A DNA stretch of 7,065 nt from SFJ001 sp045118955 (GCA_045118955.1 JBGVKB010000023.1:1-7065), one strand, 5' to 3'; numbered from the stretch's first letter, positions 1-6,447 are shown. Program-made: numbers and translations. Notes: generated by a model from the letters alone, not told the origin.

Positions 1-225
1 CTCCTCGTTGGTGGGCAGAGTGTTCATGGTCACATACACCTTGCGGCCGCGGGCGTGGGCAAACACACAGCCCTCCTGAAGCTGCTCCGGGGTGAAGTTT
101 TTCGGGGCCGAGCGCATACCAAACTCCGGCAGGCCCGCATACACCGCGTCCGCGCCGTACATCACGGCGTATTTCAGCCGCTCCAGATCGCCCGCCGGGC
201 TTAGCAGTTCCGGGATACGCAGCAT
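1..225 (-). CDS. U32 peptidase-family protein, TrhP-like (N-terminal part, runs off the left edge)
   Basis: The first 75 codons of a U32 (collagenase-like) peptidase-family protein are present. The family hallmark is visible: ELLSPAGD at residues 6-13, YGADAVYAG at residues 23-31, then AHARGRKVYVTMNTLP. Known U32 members include the tRNA 5-hydroxyuridine factors TrhP (YegQ in E. coli, YrrN/YrrO in B. subtilis), RlhA and UbiU/UbiV. The stretch after YAG (LPEFGMRSAPKNF) looks most like TrhP from memory, so a role in wobble-uridine hydroxylation is inferred rather than shown. The cysteines that would bind an Fe-S cluster lie outside the window. Two in-frame ATGs exist at 234 and 225. I chose 225 because GAAAGG at 235-240 sits 9 bases before it, whereas it directly abuts the first ATG. 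The gene follows mltG by 82 bases across a hairpin. The family assignment is firm; the subfamily is tentative. Confidence 0.88.
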   Translation of the reverse strand, partial: MLRIPELLSPAGDLERLKYAVMYGADAVYAGLPEFGMRSAPKNFTPEQLQEGCVFAHARGRKVYVTMNTLPTNEE

Positions 226-253
226 TTCATTCATCCTTTCTTCTCTACACAAA

Positions 254-288
254 GCACCGGGCAGCGCCCAAAAGGGGCCACCCGGCGC
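254..288 (-). other. Imperfect GC-rich hairpin between mltG and the U32 gene, possible attenuator
   Basis: On the minus strand an 8-bp outer stem (281-288 with 254-261, one G-U pair) and a 4-bp inner stem (275-278 with 266-269) are separated by a small asymmetric internal loop, with a 5-base apical loop. The bases after it read TTTGTGT, a poor U-tract. It could be a leaky terminator, an RNA-processing site or an mRNA stabiliser at the mltG 3' end. As the U32 gene has no promoter that I can see in this gap, complete termination here seems unlikely. Confidence 0.45.
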
Positions 289-307
289 GTCGCTGATCAT
301 TCGGTTC

Positions 308-1447
308 TCACAGGGCGTCGTTTACAGCCCACGCGGTGTTCACGTTGGCCTGATGCTCCGACGCGGTGGCCGCATAGTAGTAGCGGCCGGTCAGGTCGGT
401 GACAAAGAAGTAGCAGGGGCTGTGACCGTTCTCGCTGACCAGCTCGGTGTTGGGGTTCACCACCGCCTTGATGGCCTCGATGCCGGGGTTGGAGATGGGG
501 CCGGCGGGCAGACCTGCCTTCTTATAGGTGTCGTAGGCGTCGTACAGCTCCTGCGGGATATTCTCCCAGCCGCCGTAGTAGGGGGCGACCCAGTTGTACA
601 GGTAGTTGTTGTCATCCGGGTTCTGCACATAGCTGCTGGCGTTGCTCTCCAGCCGGGGGAAGGGCGAGCCGGGCTCGAGGCGGTTCAGGAACACCTCGGC
701 CACGTTCTGATCCTCCTCGTTGCCGGCCTCCTCCTGCACAAAGGACGCAAGGATGACCGCGTCATCCAGCGTCATACCGGCGGCCTCGATCTGCGCGCGC
801 AGCTCGGCATCCACTCGGCGGTCAAACTCGGCGTAGAAGGTGTCCACATAGTTGTAGACGGTGTCCTCCGCAAAGAACTCATAGGTCTCGGGGAAGAGGT
901 AGCCCTCGCACTTCATAAAGCGCGGCTCACTCTCGTCGATCTGGCCCCAGAAGGCATACTGACCGAAGTCGCTGCCGTCCTGCCCATTGGCGCAGGCCAG
1001 GAACTCCTCGGCGCTGCACAGACCGTTCTCCTCCATCAGGGCGGCGATGCCCAGCGCGGTGGTGCCCTCGGGGAAGGTCACGCGCACCGTCTCGGCGGCG
1101 GCGTACCGGCTCAGAGCCTCCAGAATGGCATCGTAGCCCATGCCCTCGGTGAGGGTGAACTCGCCGTACTGGAGCTGACTCGCCTGCCCGGTGCGGCCCG
1201 CGTACAGACGGAATACGGTGGGATAGCGAATGACCCCCGCGTCGGCCAGCTTCCGGCCGATGGTGGCGGGACCGCTGCCCTGTTCGATGGTGACGGTCAC
1301 CTGTGCGCCGCCCTCCTTGCCGCCGATCTCACCGGCGAGCGTAAAGGCCACGAACGCCGCCGCGGCCACCAGCACCAGCAGCACCGCCAAAATGACCGTG
1401 CCGCAGCCGCCCTTCTTTTTCTTGCGGGGCTTTGCCTGTTCCTGCAT
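308..1447 (-). CDS. mltG: MltG, endolytic murein transglycosylase (YceG family)
   Basis: This is a membrane-anchored lytic transglycosylase that cleaves nascent glycan strands near the septal and elongation synthases. The 379-residue protein has a short basic cytoplasmic tail (KPRKKKKGG, residues 6-14), one membrane helix at about 17-38, a LysM-like N-terminal part of the YceG fold (about 48-85), and the catalytic domain. ILASFVQEEAG at 232-242 matches the E. coli segment around catalytic Glu218, which aligns with E240 here; the neighbouring Glu of the E. coli E-K-E motif is Gln238. AEVFLNRL (250-257), GLPAGPISNPG (312-322) and the FFVTD...EHQANV tail are further family marks. Length is typical (E. 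coli 340 aa). AGGAGGT at 1455-1461 lies 7 bases before the ATG, so the start is secure. It lies 39 bases after the acetyltransferase gene with no terminator between, so co-transcription is likely. Confidence 0.95.
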   Translation of the reverse strand: MQEQAKPRKKKKGGCGTVILAVLLVLVAAAAFVAFTLAGEIGGKEGGAQVTVTIEQGSGPATIGRKLADAGVIRYPTVFRLYAGRTGQASQLQYGEFTLTEGMGYDAILEALSRYAAAETVRVTFPEGTTALGIAALMEENGLCSAEEFLACANGQDGSDFGQYAFWGQIDESEPRFMKCEGYLFPETYEFFAEDTVYNYVDTFYAEFDRRVDAELRAQIEAAGMTLDDAVILASFVQEEAGNEEDQNVAEVFLNRLEPGSPFPRLESNASSYVQNPDDNNYLYNWVAPYYGGWENIPQELYDAYDTYKKAGLPAGPISNPGIEAIKAVVNPNTELVSENGHSPCYFFVTDLTGRYYYAATASEHQANVNTAWAVNDAL

Positions 1448-1454
1448 GGTTTCT

Positions 1455-1461
1455 ACCTCCT
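1455..1461 (-). promoter_or_regulatory. Strong ribosome binding site of mltG
   Basis: AGGAGGT is a full Shine-Dalgarno match 7 bases before the mltG ATG. It fixes the start at 1447 and is the best site of the operon by eye. Confidence 0.85.
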
Positions 1462-1486
1462 GTGTCCAAAAACACTCGTATTTTCG

Positions 1487-2296
1487 TCAGACGCGTCCCT
1501 GCTTGTCCACATCCAGCACCAGCCGCATATAGCTCTCGGTCACGTCAAAGGGGCGGGCGAAGAACTTGATGCAGCCGTAGTCCTCCCGGCTGCCCTCGCC
1601 CAAAAACAGAGGCTGCTCCGCGCCCAGCAGCAGCTCCGCCTGCAGGCCGCCCACCTTCTCGCGGGCCGCCTGCCACAGCCGTTCCGCCGCACGGTCACCG
1701 CCGGCGAACAGCTCCACAAAACGCAGGGTCTCCCCCTCTTTAAAGTACAGCCCGTAGGCATCGTCGGTGGAGACGATGGTCAGGCCGCGGCCGTACAGGT
1801 CGGTGAGCACCTCCACCATGCTGGCGAGGGGCAGGCGCACCGCCTCGGGCACATACTTCGTCCGGAGCTGTTCCAGACTGCGCACCGTCACCGTGTCAAA
1901 ATCTGCCTGCGCCCACAGGTTGGGGCGGATGGGGCGGCGCACACGCTTGGCACCAAAGGCCTTCTCATACCCGGCCCGGTCAAACAGCGCCCACGCGGCA
2001 TCGTCCATGGGGCGGGCCACCGCGAACAGCGCGCCGTCCTGCTTCACCCATTCCTCTGCCCTCTGCAGAAAGGCCGCCTCGCCGCCCGCGGGGGCGGTCA
2101 GTCCGTAAAAATACACGCCCCGCCGCTGGCCGATGGTCACCGGCAGCGCACAGACAAGGCTGCTGTCCTCGGTCAGGATCTGCCCCGGCGCGGCAAATCG
2201 CTCCAGTGCCGTCTTGGCAAAGGCCGCGTCACAGCCGGTGGCTCTCTGCCACAGCACACACAGGGCGGGCAGGTCGTTCTTCTCTGCGATCCTCAT
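1487..2296 (-). CDS. GNAT-like N-acetyltransferase, possibly a tandem GNAT fold
   Basis: A 269-residue cytoplasmic protein with no signal peptide or membrane helix. The opening MRIAEKNDLPALCVLWQ is typical of the first strand and helix of GNAT acetyltransferases, and ALFDRAGYE (residues 103-111) resembles the end of a GNAT domain. The second half (about 165-262) appears to repeat the fold: FVELFAGGD plus helix, then YGCIKFFARPFD. This resembles two-domain Eis-like proteins of clostridia. The acetyl-CoA loop (normally Q/R-x-x-G-x-G/A) is poorly conserved: the equivalent stretch after YFYGL reads TAPAGGEAAF, so catalytic activity is uncertain. Substrate unknown. An in-frame ATG at 2338 would add 14 residues, but it has no Shine-Dalgarno and lies on a hairpin; the ATG at 2296 has GGGGAG 9 bases upstream, so I prefer it. 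The gene sits 67 bases after tmk. It is a real gene by frame and context; the function is a family guess. Confidence 0.7.
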   Translation of the reverse strand: MRIAEKNDLPALCVLWQRATGCDAAFAKTALERFAAPGQILTEDSSLVCALPVTIGQRRGVYFYGLTAPAGGEAAFLQRAEEWVKQDGALFAVARPMDDAAWALFDRAGYEKAFGAKRVRRPIRPNLWAQADFDTVTVRSLEQLRTKYVPEAVRLPLASMVEVLTDLYGRGLTIVSTDDAYGLYFKEGETLRFVELFAGGDRAAERLWQAAREKVGGLQAELLLGAEQPLFLGEGSREDYGCIKFFARPFDVTESYMRLVLDVDKQGRV

Positions 2297-2305
2297 TCGT
2301 TCACA

Positions 2306-2311
2306 CTCCCC
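2306..2311 (-). promoter_or_regulatory. Ribosome binding site that decides the acetyltransferase start
   Basis: GGGGAG lies 9 bases before the ATG at 2296. No comparable purine run precedes the upstream ATG at 2338, so this site argues for the shorter protein. The site is itself part of a small CCCC/GGGG stem (2308-2318). Confidence 0.6.
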
Positions 2312-2336
2312 TCGGGGGCACACCCCTCGGGTGTGC
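2308..2336 (-). other. Two adjacent short hairpins in the tmk-acetyltransferase gap
   Basis: Hairpin one is a perfect 8-bp stem, 2318-2325 with 2329-2336, with a 3-base loop. Hairpin two is a 4-bp CCCC/GGGG stem, 2308-2311 with 2315-2318, with a 3-base loop. They share one base, and the second covers most of the ribosome binding site of the next gene. No U-tract follows, so this is not an intrinsic terminator. The two halves also look like an imperfect direct duplication (about 2302-2316 and 2318-2331). Confidence 0.5.
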
Positions 2337-2363
2337 ATCGTTCATTTTGGCCGAAGCTCTGCA

Positions 2364-3047
2364 TTAAATACGAGATGACTCCCGCCGATGTTTCAAAACC
2401 AGCGTCAGAACCTCCTCATGGATGTCCTGAATGGAGCGCATCGTCCCGCCGTCCATGCAGGCCACGCTCCGCCAGCCGCAGTGGGCGGCGCAGTACTCGG
2501 CCGCCTTACGACTGCGGTTCAGATATTCCACATCCCGCTCGTGGATGTCCTTTTTGGATTCATCGCCCTGATAGCGGTCGGTCATCAGCTTCTGACTCAC
2601 CGCCGGATCCACCTGCAGATAGATCACCAGATCGGGCGCGGGGATGCCCAGCTTGCTGTACTCGAAGTCGAACAGCCAGTCGAGATAGCCGTCCCACTCG
2701 GTCTGAGGCAGCTTGGAGCACTGATGCACGCCGTTGCTGGTGGTGTAGCGGTCGGCGATCAGAATGCCACCCTGGTCGTAAAAGGCCCGCCAGTCCTGCT
2801 GGAAGCTGGCGTAGCGATCCACCGCGTAAAAGGTGGAGGCCGCATAGGCGTTCACGTCGCCGGGCTTTTTGCCGAACTCGCCCGCCAGATACATCTTGAC
2901 CGGCGCACAGGCCGGGCTGTCATAGTTGGGGAAGCTGATCTTCCGCACCGGGATGCCCTCGGCCTCCAGCGCGGCGCGCAGCAGCTCGGCCTGCGTGCCC
3001 TTGCCGCTGCCGTCCAGACCTTCTAAAACGATCAGTTGACCGTTCAT
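2364..3047 (-). CDS. tmk: Thymidylate kinase (dTMP kinase)
   Basis: This cytosolic enzyme phosphorylates dTMP to dTDP with ATP. The 227-residue protein opens with a P-loop, GLDGSGKGTQ at residues 10-19. DRY at 99-101 matches the nucleotide-site DR[YF/H] motif of the family. PDLVIYLQVDP at 138-148 is the strand leading into the LID, and RYQGDESKKDIHERD (158-172) is the LID region. Length is in the usual 205-230 range. The P-loop Lys is followed by Gly-Thr rather than the more common Ser/Thr-Thr. The start codon overlaps the thyX stop in an ATGA, and AAAGGGGAG at 3056-3064 inside thyX lies 8 bases upstream, so the start is firm and translational coupling is likely. Its neighbour ThyX makes its substrate. 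It belongs to a divergent Firmicutes branch by eye, but the assignment as Tmk is well supported. Confidence 0.93.
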   Translation of the reverse strand: MNGQLIVLEGLDGSGKGTQAELLRAALEAEGIPVRKISFPNYDSPACAPVKMYLAGEFGKKPGDVNAYAASTFYAVDRYASFQQDWRAFYDQGGILIADRYTTSNGVHQCSKLPQTEWDGYLDWLFDFEYSKLGIPAPDLVIYLQVDPAVSQKLMTDRYQGDESKKDIHERDVEYLNRSRKAAEYCAAHCGWRSVACMDGGTMRSIQDIHEEVLTLVLKHRRESSRI

Positions 3048-3823
3048 TTCAGGCTCTCCCCTTTCAGGGCGGCGTACTTCTCCCGCATTTCATTGGCCTT
3101 GCCGCAGGTCATCTTGCCCTCGGGGCAGGGGCCGGCCACGCAGGAGGGGCCGCTCATCTCGAACAGCGCCGGGGCCACCTCATGCACCAGACAGAACATC
3201 CGCTCGGCCAGATCTCGAATCTCCCACTGGGCGCGGTTGCAGCAGCGGTGATGGAAGAAGTTGTTCAGGCTGCGGGCGTTCATGGTGACGATCATCTTGG
3301 TGGTGCAGGCGTTGGGCAGCACAAAGCGGGCGTCCTCGATGGCCATCTTCTCCGCCTTTTTGGCGGCCTCGGCCTCACTCATGCCCTCGGCCACCATGCG
3401 GCGGATGTGGCCGTCCTTCAGCACGCCGGCGATGCGGCGGTACTCCTCGGCTTCGGCGGCCATGGCCTGCTCAAAGACCTCCAGGCCCTCCGGATCGTCG
3501 GCCACGGCGGGCGGGGTCACATACTCAAACTGGTCCAGCCGCACATAGCGCTGGCTCTGCACGCTGTAGCTGGCCAGACGATGACGGGTGATCTGCGCCA
3601 GCAGGCTGCGGCTCACACCCTCGATGGCAAAGGTGAAGCTGGCGTGCTCGGTGGGGCTTTCATGGCCCATTCTGGCCAGCATCCGCACAAAATCACGGCT
3701 CTTCTCCGGGGTCAGGCCGTCCAGCAGGTCATCGATGTGGGCGTTGGAATAGCACAACTTGGCGGCGGCCGCCACCACCTTCTCCGGCTCGGGAGTATGA
3801 GCGATCAGAGTAACCTTCATCAT
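3044..3823 (-). CDS. thyX: Flavin-dependent thymidylate synthase ThyX
   Basis: ThyX converts dUMP to dTMP using methylene-tetrahydrofolate as carbon donor and NAD(P)H through FAD, releasing tetrahydrofolate rather than dihydrofolate. The signature RHRxxSxxxxSxR is exact at residues 80-92 (RHRLASYSVQSQR). RAQWEIRDLA at 197-206 is the conserved C-terminal segment contributing dUMP-binding Arg. Length 259 is normal for the long bacterial form. The tail carries three cysteines (C228, C233, C240) in a CPEGKMTCG context, a feature I associate with clostridial ThyX proteins; its role is unclear. The start has tandem ATGs (3823 and 3820). GGAAGGA at 3833-3839 gives 9-base spacing to the first. It begins 17 bases after pcrA and ends overlapping tmk, placing two successive dTTP-pathway steps together. 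ThyX is active as a homotetramer in studied members. Confidence 0.97.
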   Translation of the reverse strand: MMKVTLIAHTPEPEKVVAAAAKLCYSNAHIDDLLDGLTPEKSRDFVRMLARMGHESPTEHASFTFAIEGVSRSLLAQITRHRLASYSVQSQRYVRLDQFEYVTPPAVADDPEGLEVFEQAMAAEAEEYRRIAGVLKDGHIRRMVAEGMSEAEAAKKAEKMAIEDARFVLPNACTTKMIVTMNARSLNNFFHHRCCNRAQWEIRDLAERMFCLVHEVAPALFEMSGPSCVAGPCPEGKMTCGKANEMREKYAALKGESLK

Positions 3824-3840
3824 AGTTCATCGTCCTTCCG

Positions 3841-6384
3841 TTATTCTACAAGCTTGATAGGCGCGTAGTTCGCCATCGTCTTCTTGATGCCGACCCGCTC
3901 AAACTGGATCTCCACGATGGTATCGCCCGCCACGGGGGTGACCTTCAGCACCTGACCGCGGCCGAATACCTTGTGATCCACCAGATCGCCGGGCTGGAAC
4001 TTGGGCTTCTCGCCCGCGTTTTTCACCGGCTGGGCGGCGGGCTGGGCGGTAGCGGCGGACCAGCGCCGCTGGGCGGGCTGCTCGGTGCCGGCGGTGCGCC
4101 CGTAGCCGCGGCCGGTGCCGCTGCCCTGCCCATAGCCGGTGCCGCCGGCAGCGCGTCCGTAACCACTACCGCCGTAGCCGCCGCGGTTGTAATCGCCGTT
4201 CAGGTAGCCGCGGTTCGCAGCCGCCGCACGGTCGCCGAAATCATAGGGGTTGCGGTCAGCATTGCTGTAACCGCGGCTCACCCGGGGGCTGCGCTCCACG
4301 TCCAGCAGCTCGGCGCCGATCTCCTCCAAAAAGCGGCTGGGACGGTTTCGGCGGGTCTGGCCGAAGATCATCCGGCTCTGGCTGCTGGAGAGGTACAGCT
4401 CCTTCTTGGCGCGGGTGATGCCCACATAGCACAGGCGGCGCTCCTCCTCCAGATCCTCGTCGGAATAGCGGCTCAGCTCGCTGGGGAAGATGCCCTCCTC
4501 CAGGCCGAGAATGAACACATGATCGAACTCCAGACCCTTGGCCGAATGCATGGTCATCATCACGACCTTGTCGGCGTCCTCGTCGTAGCTGTCCAGATCG
4601 GAGATGAGGGCCACCTCCTCCAAAAAGCCTTCCAGACTGGCGTCGGGGCCTTTCTGGTCAGCGTAGGTCTTGACGCTGGACACAAGCTGGCCCAAGTTTT
4701 CCAGACGGGAGACGCCCTCGTCACCGCTGGCCCGCAGCATGGCCTCATAGCCGCTGATCTCCATCAGCTTGCCGACAAACTGATCCAGCGGCAGGGCGGC
4801 AGCCGCCTCCTGCATCTGCTGATACAGCGCGTAAAATTTGTTCAAAGCCCCTGCGGCACGGCCCAGTTCGCTGAACTGCCCGGCGCGGGCACAGATGTCC
4901 AGCATGCAGGTGCCCTCCTGCTGGGCGAGCTGGGAGACCTTTTCCAGCGTGGTACCGCCGATCTTGCGGGCAGGCTCGTTGATGATGCGCCGCAGGCGCA
5001 GGTCATCCCGAGGGTTCGCCACGATGGACATATAGGATACGATGTCCTTGATCTCCTTGCGGTCGTAGAAGCGCTGGCCGCCCACGATCTTGTAGGGGAT
5101 GCCCGCGCGGGCAAAATAGGTCTCAACGGGGTTGGACTGGGCATTCATGCGGTACAGGATGGCGTGATCCCGCAGCTTGCCGCCCGCCCGCAGGTGCCGG
5201 CCGATGACCGTCGCAATGTGGCTGGCCTCGTCCTGCTCGGTGTCCGCCTCGTAGTGGTGCACCTTCGCGCCCTCGCCGTTCTGCGTCCAAAGGGTCTTGC
5301 CCTTGCGGCCCTGATTGTTCTTGATGACGCAGTTGGCCGCATCCAGAATATTGGACGTAGAACGGTAATTCTGTTCCAGTCGAATGACCTGCGCACCGGG
5401 GAAATGCTGTTCAAAATTCAGAATGTTCTCGATGGTCGCGCCGCGGAAGCGGTAGATGCTCTGGTCATCGTCGCCCACCACGCAGACGTTGTGGGTGCCG
5501 CCCGCCAGCAGCCGCACCAGATGGAACTGGGCCACGCTGGTGTCCTGATACTCGTCCACCAGAATGTAACGGAACTTGTTTCGGTAATACTCCAGCACCT
5601 CCCGCTCCTTCAGAAGGAGCTGCACGGTGTTGAAGATCAGGTCGTCGAAGTCCATGGCACCGGCGCTGCGCAGGCGCTTCTGGTAGGCATCGTATACCTT
5701 TGCCACCAGCCCGGCCTTGCTGTCGATGGGGGCAGCAAGGGCGTCCTCAGGGCTGATGAGCTGATCCTTCAGCCGGCCGATCTGACCCATGCAGGCCTTG
5801 ATGGGCAGGAACTTGTCGTCCACCATCAGCTGCTTGTAGACCTCTTTCATGGCGCGCTGCTGGTCGTCGGTGTCATAAATGGTGAAGCTCTTTGGATAAC
5901 CCAGCAGCTCACCGTCCCGCCGCAGGATGCGCACACAGGCCGAGTGGAAGGTGGACGCATTCACGTCTCCGCCCTCGGTGGGGCCGAGCATGGCCGCCAG
6001 GCGGCTCTTCAGCTCGTCCGCCGCCTTGTTGGTGAAGGTGATGGCCAGCACGTTCCACGGACGGGCGGGCGAACGGGCCATCATGCTCCACAAGCCGGCG
6101 GGCAGAGGGCTGTCCATCATCATGGCGGTGCGCAGGGCCATCAGATCCTCCTCGGTGACCGCGCGGGGCAGCCAGTCGCTGCCGTGGGCGCTGCCGTACC
6201 GAATGATGTTGGCGATGCGATTGACCAGCACGGTGGTCTTGCCGCTGCCTGCACCCGCGAGGATCAGCAGCGGGCCTTCGGTGCTGAACACCGCCTGCTT
6301 CTGCACCGGGTTCAGCCGGCCAAAGCTCTTTTCAATGTATCGGTCACGGAGGGTAAGGAACTCCGCGGTAAACTCATTTGCCAT
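3841..6384 (-). CDS. pcrA: ATP-dependent DNA helicase PcrA/UvrD (superfamily 1A)
   Basis: A 3'-5' DNA helicase and translocase acting in repair, replication restart and clearing of transcription or recombination complexes. All SF1A motifs are visible: Q motif LNPVQKQAV (24-32), Walker A GAGSGKTT (44-51), Ia ITFTNKAADE (115-124), STFHSAC (144-150), Walker B VDEYQD (276-281), III GDDDQSIYRFRGA (304-316), IV LEQNYRST (336-343), V MTMHSAKGLEFD (610-621), VI YVGITRAKKE (653-662). A Gly/Tyr/Arg-rich linker (about 704-795) leads to the C-terminal Tudor-like domain FQPGDLVDHKVFGRGQV (797-813), which in Bacillus PcrA contacts RNA polymerase. Length 847 exceeds Bacillus PcrA (about 730-740 aa), explained by an insertion of about 40 residues between motifs I and Ia (about 63-108) and by the long linker. 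AAAGAAAGG at 6393-6401 lies 8 bases before the ATG. It is the first gene after a promoter at 6419-6447 and leads the run into thyX. Confidence 0.97.
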   Translation of the reverse strand: MANEFTAEFLTLRDRYIEKSFGRLNPVQKQAVFSTEGPLLILAGAGSGKTTVLVNRIANIIRYGSAHGSDWLPRAVTEEDLMALRTAMMMDSPLPAGLWSMMARSPARPWNVLAITFTNKAADELKSRLAAMLGPTEGGDVNASTFHSACVRILRRDGELLGYPKSFTIYDTDDQQRAMKEVYKQLMVDDKFLPIKACMGQIGRLKDQLISPEDALAAPIDSKAGLVAKVYDAYQKRLRSAGAMDFDDLIFNTVQLLLKEREVLEYYRNKFRYILVDEYQDTSVAQFHLVRLLAGGTHNVCVVGDDDQSIYRFRGATIENILNFEQHFPGAQVIRLEQNYRSTSNILDAANCVIKNNQGRKGKTLWTQNGEGAKVHHYEADTEQDEASHIATVIGRHLRAGGKLRDHAILYRMNAQSNPVETYFARAGIPYKIVGGQRFYDRKEIKDIVSYMSIVANPRDDLRLRRIINEPARKIGGTTLEKVSQLAQQEGTCMLDICARAGQFSELGRAAGALNKFYALYQQMQEAAAALPLDQFVGKLMEISGYEAMLRASGDEGVSRLENLGQLVSSVKTYADQKGPDASLEGFLEEVALISDLDSYDEDADKVVMMTMHSAKGLEFDHVFILGLEEGIFPSELSRYSDEDLEEERRLCYVGITRAKKELYLSSSQSRMIFGQTRRNRPSRFLEEIGAELLDVERSPRVSRGYSNADRNPYDFGDRAAAANRGYLNGDYNRGGYGGSGYGRAAGGTGYGQGSGTGRGYGRTAGTEQPAQRRWSAATAQPAAQPVKNAGEKPKFQPGDLVDHKVFGRGQVLKVTPVAGDTIVEIQFERVGIKKTMANYAPIKLVE

Positions 6385-6418
6385 GGTGCCAACCTTTCTT
6401 TGCGGGTTTTAACAATTT

Positions 6419-6447
6419 ATTATATCACAGATCCGCCCCGGAAAAAA
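6419..6447 (-). promoter_or_regulatory. Sigma-A type promoter with extended -10 for pcrA and downstream genes
   Basis: TGATATAAT at 6419-6427 contains a perfect -10 hexamer (TATAAT, 6419-6424) with the TG extension. With a 17-base spacer the -35 position (6442-6447) is TTTTTT, a weak match, as is common for extended -10 promoters. Transcription would start near 6413, giving a leader of about 28 bases carrying the pcrA ribosome binding site. It lies just downstream of the preceding terminator, as expected for the start of a new transcription unit. I saw no LexA-type box. Confidence 0.7.

Noticed and set aside
2297..2338. Upstream ATG adding 14 residues to the acetyltransferase
   Set aside because: The added sequence is the translated hairpin, there is no Shine-Dalgarno before 2338, and an in-frame stop lies one codon further upstream. 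The ATG at 2296 has a proper site.
92..2899. Plus-strand open frame of 935 codons
   Set aside because: It lies antisense to mltG, the acetyltransferase and tmk, shows no domain signature, has low-complexity G/A/L/R composition, and is explained by high GC at third positions of the opposite genes.
3182..3868. Plus-strand open frame of 228 codons
   Set aside because: It is antisense to thyX, whose catalytic motif and ribosome binding site are clear. The shadow frame has neither.
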